Assembly (NCBI GenBank): GCA_002389675.1
Contig: DGQF01000019.1
Location: 3,687 to 26,131 of the forward strand
DNA from: Gammaproteobacteria bacterium UBA4421
Lineage (GTDB): Bacteria; Pseudomonadota; Gammaproteobacteria; Pseudomonadales; Azotimanducaceae
DNA length: 22,445 bases
Direction: 5' to 3'
Shown here: in pieces, positions 15,662 to 22,445 of the stretch
How the letters are laid out: each line of letters starts with the position of its first letter
Position numbering within the stretch: the first letter of the stretch is position 1
The notes under the pieces: generated by a model
Seen by the model: the letters and a program-made list of their open reading frames with translations, nothing else
What the model was told of the DNA's origin: nothing
Databases searched by the model: none
Position numbers and translations under genes: made by a program

Positions 15662-16714
15662 TTATGCCTCGGTGTCTGCATCTGAAACCAAAAACCGATA
15701 GATCGTAGTCTGGTGATATTTTGCTCCGGGCTTAAGATTAACCGAGGGGAATTGTGGCTGATTCGGCGAATCAGGAAAATGCTGCGCCTCCAGACAAAAC
15801 GCCCCGTGTCGGCAGTAAAGCTGACCATCAGCGCCTTCAACGCCGTCTAAGAAGTTACCCGTATAAAATTGCACTGCAGGCTCTGTTGTCGAAACGGTCA
15901 TTACTCGTCCGCTCGGCGGATGTTCTACTGTCGCAATAAGCGCAGGCGAGGCCAATCGTGCGTCACCACGCACAAAACAATGGTCGTAACCGCCGGGTAC
16001 ATCGGTCAAGCGCAATCCAATCGTTTGAGCTACGCGAAAGTCAAACGGCGTCCCCGCGACAGGCACGATTTCACCCGTGGGGAGTAATGCTTCATCAACC
16101 GGAAGATAACGCTCACAGCCCAACATCAAGCGATGGCCAAGCACATCTGCGACGCCCGCGCCTGCGAGATTCCAGTAACTATGATGGGTTAAATTCACCG
16201 GCGTAGCACAAGTCGTAGCCACCGCATCATATTCAATCACAAGCTCATTTTTTTCCGTGACCCGATAAGTGATCTCAACGGAGAGTTCACCGGGGTAACC
16301 TTCATCACCATCTGCACTGGTATAAGCCAGCTTCAGGTAATGCTCACCGCCGTCAACCAACGCCCACACTTTTTTATTAAAACCCTCAATACCGCCATGC
16401 AGGTGATGTTCACCCTCGTTTTGACTAAGCTGAATCATCCGCCCATCGAGCTCAAATTTACCTTGGTTGATCCGATTCGCACAACGGCCTATCGTCGCTC
16501 CAAAATAGTTAGCATCGTTGATAACACCCGACGCGTCCTCGTAGCCCAGCACCAAATTTTGCCTAACTCCCTGTTTGTCCGGAAAATAAAGACGCGTTAA
16601 GGTAGCGCCAAAATCGGTGAGTTCAACCGACAATCCGTTTGGACTTTGCAGTTTGAAAAGCGAAACTTCCGCGCCCTCAAGCGTGCGACCAAAAAAGGTT
16701 TTGCTCAGTTTCAT
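15662..16714 (-). CDS. galM: Aldose 1-epimerase (galactose mutarotase)
   Basis: A 350-residue mutarotase interconverting alpha and beta anomers of hexoses such as galactose or glucose. The sequence shows the family landmarks: NYFGATIGRCANRI, GEHHLHGG (His104 the likely first catalytic-site histidine), NLTHHSYWNLAG (His177-His178 region) and CLEAQHFPDSPNQPQFPS with Glu309 as the catalytic base. Length is normal. ATG 16714 has GAGG six bases upstream. No signal peptide is seen, so it is cytoplasmic. It is the first gene of a two-gene unit with the propeller-amidohydrolase 3 bases downstream, which hints that the pair handles a sugar-containing substrate; that link is inference. Confidence 0.95.
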   Translation of the reverse strand: MKLSKTFFGRTLEGAEVSLFKLQSPNGLSVELTDFGATLTRLYFPDKQGVRQNLVLGYEDASGVINDANYFGATIGRCANRINQGKFELDGRMIQLSQNEGEHHLHGGIEGFNKKVWALVDGGEHYLKLAYTSADGDEGYPGELSVEITYRVTEKNELVIEYDAVATTCATPVNLTHHSYWNLAGAGVADVLGHRLMLGCERYLPVDEALLPTGEIVPVAGTPFDFRVAQTIGLRLTDVPGGYDHCFVRGDARLASPALIATVEHPPSGRVMTVSTTEPAVQFYTGNFLDGVEGADGQLYCRHGAFCLEAQHFPDSPNQPQFPSVNLKPGAKYHQTTIYRFLVSDADTEA

Positions 16715-17013
16715 AAAGACCTCAAACCACTAAGATTCAAATAGATACCTTCCTATCGAGCGCAACATATCATCCGCTGCGCGCGCAACCAATACCCGCG
16801 GGCGCTGCATGGTTGAAATAAAGCAATGCACTATGCTCAAACAAGATATCCACTGCATTAGCTACCGCCGCGGTGTCAGCAAAATGCCGTCAAGCGGTTA
16901 AAGGCGCTGCATGATCTCAAGAACAGGACGACGTAGAAATTTTGCCTACGCCCTTATATCGGAGGGATGGTTCCAGCCAAATTAAGTTTGACCAGATCAG
17001 GTTTCAAAACACA
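16715..17013. other. Non-coding gap between the galM start and the TBDR terminator
   Basis: About 300 bases with no supported gene on either strand. It holds a candidate galM promoter, and an 11-base direct repeat GGCGCTGCATG at 16801-16811 and 16903-16913. I see no RNA gene or riboswitch that I can name. Confidence 0.6.
16816..16844 (-). promoter_or_regulatory. Possible promoter for galM
   Basis: On the minus strand TTGTTT (16839-16844) and TTATTT (16816-16821) are 17 bases apart, each four of six to consensus, about 100 bases upstream of the galM start. This would give a long leader. Motif match only. Confidence 0.25.
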
Positions 17014-17037
17014 GAGCTCGGCCAACAGGCCGAGCTC
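17014..17037 (-). terminator. Rho-independent terminator of the TBDR transcript
   Basis: A perfect 10-bp stem, GAGCTCGGCC (17014-17023) and GGCCGAGCTC (17028-17037), with a 4-base loop, lies 17 bases beyond the receptor stop codon. On the minus strand it is followed by TGTGTTTTGAAAC, a broken T-rich tract. It separates the receptor unit from galM. Confidence 0.85.
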
Positions 17038-17054
17038 GTCTGGTTTATGACCGC

Positions 17055-19949
17055 TTATTGAGCGCCAAATGTATACGACACACCCAGCTTGATCATGCGA
17101 CCAAAGGGATTGTGGTTATACGCGTCATAGTTCAGGTCATTGGCAACCTGCGGTGGATCTTCATCAGAAATGTTGAATATAGACAACGATACAGTCAGAT
17201 TGTCGACCATGTTATTCACATAGGTGACATCATGGGTCAGGTAATCGTCTACTTTGCGCAGCGCAGCCGGCGTATCAGACGCTTCATCATCGTAGCCTGA
17301 GACCCAACGCCCCGTATAGCCCAGTTGGTGTTGCTCATTACCCCATCGAACAAAGAAGTTGTTTTTGTATTCAGGAATCGGCGTGAACGGTGTACCTTCG
17401 TTAGACAGGCCTACAAAATCTCCACCAGAGGCCAGAAGAATTCCTTCCCCAGAGATAAAGTCGTCCGACTTATATTCGAGCGTATAGGTCCCTTCGACGC
17501 CAAGGTCTAAGGATCCGCCACCCAAGTCATCAAACGTGTATTTAGCCACGTAATCGATGCCGGAAGTTTCAATATCAGAACCGTTGATTACAAATCGGCT
17601 GATTCTTTGCACACCGCCGATGCTCGTGCCTTCGGGCGTCAAACGACTACGCAAGATATCACAACTGGCTGAACCAACACCGGCGCCGCCGTCTTCACAG
17701 CCGGCATTACCGTAGGCGTTGACAATTTGATTCGCTGATTCCAATTGTAGCGGATCGCTAAAGTCAAAGGACCAGTAATCAACCGAAGCGTAGACATTTC
17801 CGGTCTGGAAAATTGCACCAAAGTTAATTGCAGTGGCTTCCTCAGGATCCAAATCAGGATTTCCCGTGGTGTCTACTGCTTTAAACGCCAGTGCTGGAGT
17901 AATGAACCCAAGCGCTGTTGAGGTACCGCTCAACGCGCTCGAGGGCGGGCCACGGAAAGTTGTGGAGGCTGAGCCACGGAAAGTCAGCATTTCTGTCGCG
18001 TTCCAGCGAACAGCAATTTTTGGATCGAAAGAGGAGCCGCCATCATTTTTACCATAATCTTCGTAGCGGAACGCAACCTGCATTTCCAGAGAGTCAGATA
18101 AAGGTAAGTTGAATTCGGAAAAAATCGCATAAATTTCGCGATCGGTCGACTCTTCGTCGGTCGCGGCGAGGAACGCCAATTGCCCAGCACCACCAGCACC
18201 ACAATCTAGTGTCGCTACATGGCCCAACGTGACTGACATCGGATTATTGAAGGGACAAGGGTTAATCGCTCGATTGGCAACATCATAGACTTCAAAATCA
18301 TATTCGTCTTGGCGAACCTGAACACCAGCAGCCCAGCCAATGGCACCACCGCCAAGCTCAACACCCATCTCTCCGTTGAATATCGCATCGAATACCAATT
18401 GTTCATTGGTCGATATAGAACCTGTCGTCGCGGTCATCCAGTTGATCAACGCATCAGAATTAGCCACCGATGGGTCATACGCCGGATTAGCACCTGTTAC
18501 CGCAGAGAAAGGCAGTGCATTGGAAAACGGATTATAGTACTCACAGCCGCCAGCACCTGGTGTGCCCGTCGCCGGATCACAACCTGCACCGCCTAAACCG
18601 TCCATGGCAAACGCCATGCGCTCAATGTACATGTCACTACCCGTCACGAGACGCTCGCGACTTGACCAGCCCAAGCTGACGTCAAAACCAACGCCGTTTT
18701 CAAACGAGCCTTTGAATCCAGCAGAAATTCGTTGCGTTTCCGTTTCTCGCTTAGCTGCCTCAGGCTCACCGTTGCGACCGCTTACGCCAAGCATCCGAGA
18801 CCAACTGTATACGCCAAGCTCATCTGCGATGAGACCCGGGTTAGCAGCTTTCAGAGCCATCAGGCCAGGATGAGTGGGCGCAACAAACCGATCAGCACCA
18901 GTGAGGGCTTGAGGCGGATAAGCCGGAGACGTTTTCCATGCTGGAATGTCCATTTCAGCCCATAACACCTCTGCGTGGAAACTCACTCGATCATTGATGT
19001 CGTAGTTCACTTCACCAAAAACCTTCGTATTTTCTTCTTCTTCGATCAAGTTATCAAAAAAGGTGTACTGAAAACGACAAAATCCACCCGCTGAGGTGTT
19101 TCCTACCGCTTCACAATTTGGATCGGGAAGCAGACCCATCGCAAAAGGCGGGCTTGCTGGCGTACCGTCTGGATTCGCCATGGCCGGCAAGAGCGTGCCA
19201 GGGTTGCCGATCGATGACCAACCACCCGGCGCCGGATTTTCAGCATATGTGCGAAGCGCCCAATCGCGATCGCGAATGCGTAATTCTGAACGCTCGCCAT
19301 ATTCTGCTGACAAAGCCCAGCTCAAATCACCGGCGGATCCGCCCCAAATCGCGCTGATCTCAGTATCTCCATCTGAACCATCAATGTCCTGAAAAGAGCC
19401 GCCGATTTCGAAACCTTCAAAATCGCTTCGGGTGATGAAGTTCACCACACCACCGATAGCATCGGAGCCATAGGTCGCTGCAGCACCGTCTTTTAGCACC
19501 TCCAAACGACGAATAGCGATTGATGGAATCGCGCTGATATCCACACCCAGATTCTCGGTGGCAACATGACGCTTGCTGTTCAGCAAAACGAGGGTTCGAG
19601 CAGCTCCGAGCCCTCGCAGATTGACCGTTGATACGCCTTCGTTGCCTTGACCACCACGTGTGTCAAACTGATTGGTTTCCGCCAATGCACCGGAGCTGAC
19701 GTTCAAATTACGAATCATTTCATTAATGGACGGATCGCCCACGGCCTGCATATCCGCGCGCGTCAGTACTTCCACCGGCAAGGCCGCATCTTCCGGCGTA
19801 CCGCTAATATAGGATCCGGTTACAACCATTTCCTCAATGGCCTCGTCATCAGCCGCAATCACCGAGGCTGACAAGCCTGTCATTGCCACTGCTATTATGC
19901 TCGCCTGCACGCCGCGCTTAGGGAGCCAACTCCCTCGCTGTTTTGTCAT
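17055..19949 (-). CDS. TonB-dependent outer-membrane receptor
   Basis: A 964-residue receptor for energised uptake of a nutrient across the outer membrane. The signal peptide ends near ASVIA, followed by EEMVVTGS, a TonB-box-like start. The plug domain (residues about 50-180) has LRGLGAARTLVLLNSKR and RLEVLKDGAAATYGSDAIGGVVNFITR, both characteristic. The rest reads as alternating beta strands of a 22-stranded barrel with long loops. There is no N-terminal signalling (STN) domain. The ATG at 19949 has AGAGAGGAAA just upstream; a TTG at 19964 is rejected. The C-terminus is YTFGAQ, so the usual terminal aromatic residue is three residues inside. It follows the MFS and hydrolase genes after a 195-base gap. 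Confidence 0.96.
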   Translation of the reverse strand: MTKQRGSWLPKRGVQASIIAVAMTGLSASVIAADDEAIEEMVVTGSYISGTPEDAALPVEVLTRADMQAVGDPSINEMIRNLNVSSGALAETNQFDTRGGQGNEGVSTVNLRGLGAARTLVLLNSKRHVATENLGVDISAIPSIAIRRLEVLKDGAAATYGSDAIGGVVNFITRSDFEGFEIGGSFQDIDGSDGDTEISAIWGGSAGDLSWALSAEYGERSELRIRDRDWALRTYAENPAPGGWSSIGNPGTLLPAMANPDGTPASPPFAMGLLPDPNCEAVGNTSAGGFCRFQYTFFDNLIEEEENTKVFGEVNYDINDRVSFHAEVLWAEMDIPAWKTSPAYPPQALTGADRFVAPTHPGLMALKAANPGLIADELGVYSWSRMLGVSGRNGEPEAAKRETETQRISAGFKGSFENGVGFDVSLGWSSRERLVTGSDMYIERMAFAMDGLGGAGCDPATGTPGAGGCEYYNPFSNALPFSAVTGANPAYDPSVANSDALINWMTATTGSISTNEQLVFDAIFNGEMGVELGGGAIGWAAGVQVRQDEYDFEVYDVANRAINPCPFNNPMSVTLGHVATLDCGAGGAGQLAFLAATDEESTDREIYAIFSEFNLPLSDSLEMQVAFRYEDYGKNDGGSSFDPKIAVRWNATEMLTFRGSASTTFRGPPSSALSGTSTALGFITPALAFKAVDTTGNPDLDPEEATAINFGAIFQTGNVYASVDYWSFDFSDPLQLESANQIVNAYGNAGCEDGGAGVGSASCDILRSRLTPEGTSIGGVQRISRFVINGSDIETSGIDYVAKYTFDDLGGGSLDLGVEGTYTLEYKSDDFISGEGILLASGGDFVGLSNEGTPFTPIPEYKNNFFVRWGNEQHQLGYTGRWVSGYDDEASDTPAALRKVDDYLTHDVTYVNNMVDNLTVSLSIFNISDEDPPQVANDLNYDAYNHNPFGRMIKLGVSYTFGAQ

Positions 19950-19950
19950 G

Positions 19951-19960
19951 TTTCCTCTCT
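19951..19960 (-). promoter_or_regulatory. Shine-Dalgarno deciding the TBDR start
   Basis: AGAGAGGAAA on the minus strand is one base from ATG 19949, with its GAGG core at about five bases spacing. It supports ATG 19949 over the upstream TTG. Confidence 0.7.
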
Positions 19961-20144
19961 CCAAGATTTCTTGACATTCTATTGATTATTTCGGAGCACT
20001 TTCTGCCCGATCGCACAGAGAAACATAATCTATAGCGTTGCACAAGATGAAAATTTTGAGCTGGCACGCTGGGGTCGAACGAGAAGCCAGCAGCCGCGAT
20101 CTGCGCCAAAACCAGAACTATTTTTTGAGCCCACAAGGGCGATA

Positions 20145-21086
20145 TTAAGGAGCGCTCACGCCACGCAGAAACGCGACCAACTCGCGCAAAAAATAATCCC
20201 GGGAAGACTCCAGGAAAGCCGCATGGTCACCACCCGGCACACTCACCCACTGTTTATGTCCGGTCGCAAAACGACTGATTAATTTCAACTGCACGTCCGC
20301 CGGTGCGATCGGATCATACTCACCAGAAATAACCAGCACAGGTACTGTGATCTGTGCGCCCTCAAGCGCGTTGTACTGATCGACTTGCCGAACATCTACT
20401 CGAATCGGATCCGCTCTCAACGCGTGCGCAACATAGGCATCTATGGCTTTTTGGCTAATCGAACCGGGAGTAATAAAATCGCTCGCCGCCGCCTCGGCGG
20501 TATTCCTTTTAAATGCTGGCTTAATATCAGGCGCATCGACCGCAAGATCCACATCATCGTCCCGCCAATATCCAAAAAGCGTCAAAGAGGATGCCATATT
20601 AGGATGACGCTGAACGGCCAACTGCGACACCGTTGAACCCATCGACCAACCAAATAAATGCGGCTTCACCTCCCAGTCGTCGCGGGAGCTGATCCACGCC
20701 AAAATAATTCCCACATCGTCCGCTGCTCTATTGGGTGTTAACCATTGGGTCGCATCTCGCGGTGTTTCACCATACCCACGAAGATCCACTGCATACACCG
20801 CATATCCTGCCTCAACCAATCCATCCATCAACGATAGATCTTCTCCCTCGACCTGCAGGTCAAAATCCGGCAACGCGCTCCAAGTTCTACCATGCACGAG
20901 CAATATCGCCTGCCCAGCTGCTTGCGCGCGCTTCTCCCACACCACCATTGGGTGACCATCTGCTTCTACGATATGACGTTCAAGCGCAGCAGGCTCGGCG
21001 GCAGCAGCGCTCAACGTCACTAAGATCATCAGCGCAGAAAACAGCAGGCGCTTGCTGAAATCCGAAATGCCGGGAAAAAAAGTCAT
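20145..21086 (-). CDS. Exported alpha/beta hydrolase
   Basis: A 313-residue serine hydrolase. The N-terminus has a hydrophobic signal segment ending TLSAAAA (about residues 12-30), so it should act in the periplasm. The fold elements are HGRTWSA at the oxyanion region, the nucleophile elbow GWSMGS (Ser148), VDLRGYGET, Asp258 in GEYDPI and His288 in GGDHAAF. Esterase, lipase-like or amidase activity is expected; the substrate is unknown. Its ATG overlaps the last codon of the upstream transporter as ATGA (21083-21086), so the two are translationally coupled. The receptor gene follows, making a likely transport-hydrolysis-uptake operon. Confidence 0.92.
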   Translation of the reverse strand: MTFFPGISDFSKRLLFSALMILVTLSAAAAEPAALERHIVEADGHPMVVWEKRAQAAGQAILLVHGRTWSALPDFDLQVEGEDLSLMDGLVEAGYAVYAVDLRGYGETPRDATQWLTPNRAADDVGIILAWISSRDDWEVKPHLFGWSMGSTVSQLAVQRHPNMASSLTLFGYWRDDDVDLAVDAPDIKPAFKRNTAEAAASDFITPGSISQKAIDAYVAHALRADPIRVDVRQVDQYNALEGAQITVPVLVISGEYDPIAPADVQLKLISRFATGHKQWVSVPGGDHAAFLESSRDYFLRELVAFLRGVSAP

Positions 21087-22408
21087 GAGCGCGCCGCGCC
21101 TTGAGCGATCAAACGCTCAGTTTCCTCTAAATCCGAAGTTAAACGCCGAGCCCCGAGAAAATAATGGATTGCAGCCCAGGTATTGGCAATCACCGCTAAC
21201 AGCAGCGCGAAGCGTAATGCGTCGATGCCGTATGACGGTTCCAGAATATCGCTCGCGATACCTACAAAATAGGGCCCCAGACCCATGCCAATGATATTTA
21301 GCATGAACAACAAAATTGCTGACGCGACGGCGCGCATCCGCAAAGTCACTAACGCTTGTGTCATCGCAAACGAAGGCCCCAAATACATGCCACCAAATAT
21401 AGAGACAATAAATAAACAACCCAGCGCAGTCGGCAAACCATCATACATGTAGGCAACCACCTGAAAAGGCACCATCACGATCGTGGCGATACCCGAGACC
21501 CAAAGATACCATCTACGATCACCTCTCCTATCTGAAAGTCGATCGCCAAGGAAGCCACCCGCAAAAGTACCAATAGCTCCAATGCCAGAGATCAGCGCAA
21601 GCCACCCGCCCACTTCAGCCAACGGCATTTCGTGACTGCGAATGAGAAACGGCGCGTTCCAGGTGCCGGCCCCATAGCCGGCAAACGCATGCAGTCCTGC
21701 AGCAAAGCCAATATGCCTGAACGAGCGCTTAGCCCAGAGGTATTTGAACACCTCAGCCATACTGGGAGCAGGAACATTTTCAATCGTGGGCACGGCGTTG
21801 GCTGTTTTAGCATCAGACAACCCCCTCGGCGGCTCGCGCAACGTCATCCATATGAGTAGCGCAACCAGTACACCAGGCAACCCCACCAGATAAAAAGTTG
21901 CTCGCCAGCCCAATTCCTGAGCGCCCCATCCCCCGACAAAATTACCGATCATAGACCCAATAGGAATACCCAGCGCATATATCGACAAGGCAGTCGCGCG
22001 TGTTTCTATCGGGAAATAGTCAGAGATCAGCGAGTGTGACGCTGGACTGGCACCTGCCTCACCCACACCCACGCCAATTCGGGCCAAGAGCAACTGGATA
22101 AAGTTACTCGCCATTCCGCAAATCGCCGTCATCAGACTCCAGATTACCATCGCAAGCGCCAAGACCTTGACTCGGCTCCATCGGTCCGCGAGAGCGGCGA
22201 TCGGAATACCCAGCGTGGCATAAAACAAGGCAAACGCGAGGCCACCTAAAAACCCAAGTTCTGAATCACTCAGTTCCAGCTCGTATTTTATGGGCTCAAG
22301 CAAAATCGACAGAATCGATCTGTCGATAAAATTAATCACATAGCCTAATAAAAGCAGCCCGAGCACGTAATGACGATAACTCTGCGAAGACCGCGAAACT
22401 TCGGACAT
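21083..22408 (-). CDS. MFS transporter, spinster-like family
   Basis: A 441-residue inner-membrane carrier with about twelve hydrophobic segments. It has the typical start GLLLLGYVINFIDRSILSILLEPIK, the loop ALADRWSRVKVLALAMVIWS after helix 2 and the helix-4 block ARIGVGVGEAGASPASHSLISDYFP, which is diagnostic of spinster-like MFS proteins in proteobacteria. These are often beside TonB receptors in marine bacteria. The central loop after REPPRGL (about residues 195-225) separates the two halves. The TAAGGAGGG ribosome-binding site lies at 22412-22420. It favours ATG 22408, since ATG 22411 would touch it. The substrate is unknown; it probably moves the product of the hydrolase or a related small organic compound. 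Confidence 0.93.
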   Translation of the reverse strand: MSEVSRSSQSYRHYVLGLLLLGYVINFIDRSILSILLEPIKYELELSDSELGFLGGLAFALFYATLGIPIAALADRWSRVKVLALAMVIWSLMTAICGMASNFIQLLLARIGVGVGEAGASPASHSLISDYFPIETRATALSIYALGIPIGSMIGNFVGGWGAQELGWRATFYLVGLPGVLVALLIWMTLREPPRGLSDAKTANAVPTIENVPAPSMAEVFKYLWAKRSFRHIGFAAGLHAFAGYGAGTWNAPFLIRSHEMPLAEVGGWLALISGIGAIGTFAGGFLGDRLSDRRGDRRWYLWVSGIATIVMVPFQVVAYMYDGLPTALGCLFIVSIFGGMYLGPSFAMTQALVTLRMRAVASAILLFMLNIIGMGLGPYFVGIASDILEPSYGIDALRFALLLAVIANTWAAIHYFLGARRLTSDLEETERLIAQGAARS

Positions 22409-22411
22409 CAT

Positions 22412-22420
22412 CCCTCCTTA
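22412..22420 (-). promoter_or_regulatory. Strong Shine-Dalgarno for the MFS gene
   Basis: TAAGGAGGG on the minus strand is nearly the full anti-16S match. It abuts ATG 22411 and is about three bases from ATG 22408, so the second ATG is favoured. The operon's promoter lies outside the window. Confidence 0.7.
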
Positions 22421-22445
22421 GAAACAACTTAGTGCTGTCTGCCCC

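Noticed and set aside
19918..20136. A 72-residue frame on the minus strand covering the gap before the TBDR
   Set aside because: It overlaps the receptor's start and ribosome-binding site in another frame and shows no domain or start signal.

Overview
The window looks like chromosome from a Gram-negative gammaproteobacterium. RlmA, DgkA, GalM and a POT peptide transporter all read like gammaproteobacterial versions. Outer-membrane features (a TonB-dependent receptor, a lipoprotein, several Sec signal peptides) fit this. The mix of receptor, DUF3604 lipoprotein, propeller-amidohydrolase and spinster-type MFS carrier recalls marine heterotrophs such as the OM60/NOR5-SAR92 or Cellvibrionales groups, but that placement is inference. 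No tRNA, rRNA, CRISPR array, insertion sequence or integrase was seen.

Left part (1-5.5 kb), housekeeping: a heptamer tandem repeat at the edge; a DUF3127 protein with an SSB-like acidic tip (minus), divergent from a DEAD-box RNA helicase (plus); diacylglycerol kinase DgkA (minus), preceded by a possible overlapping small ORF; a POT-family peptide symporter (plus); the 23S rRNA methyltransferase RlmA (minus); and a VOC-fold protein (plus) followed by a strong hairpin terminator.

Middle (5.5-12.4 kb), mixed accessory genes: a DUF3604 lipoprotein with a PHP-like metal site and a DedA-family membrane protein (both minus); then on plus a dienelactone hydrolase, a fatty acid hydroxylase/sterol desaturase, and an unusual pair made of a small secreted protein with an exact 10-residue EHGG repeat and a second secreted protein of unknown function. 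A periplasmic TPR protein (minus) and an alkyltransferase-like DNA repair protein (plus) follow.

Right part (12.4-22.4 kb), all minus: transcription runs right to left as MFS transporter, alpha/beta hydrolase (4-bp ATGA overlap), TonB-dependent receptor, terminator; then galM and a propeller-amidohydrolase, 3 bp apart. This has the layout of a nutrient acquisition locus: outer-membrane uptake, periplasmic ester or amide hydrolysis, inner-membrane transport. The substrate cannot be read from sequence. The least explained element is the EHGG-repeat gene pair at 10.18-10.97 kb.
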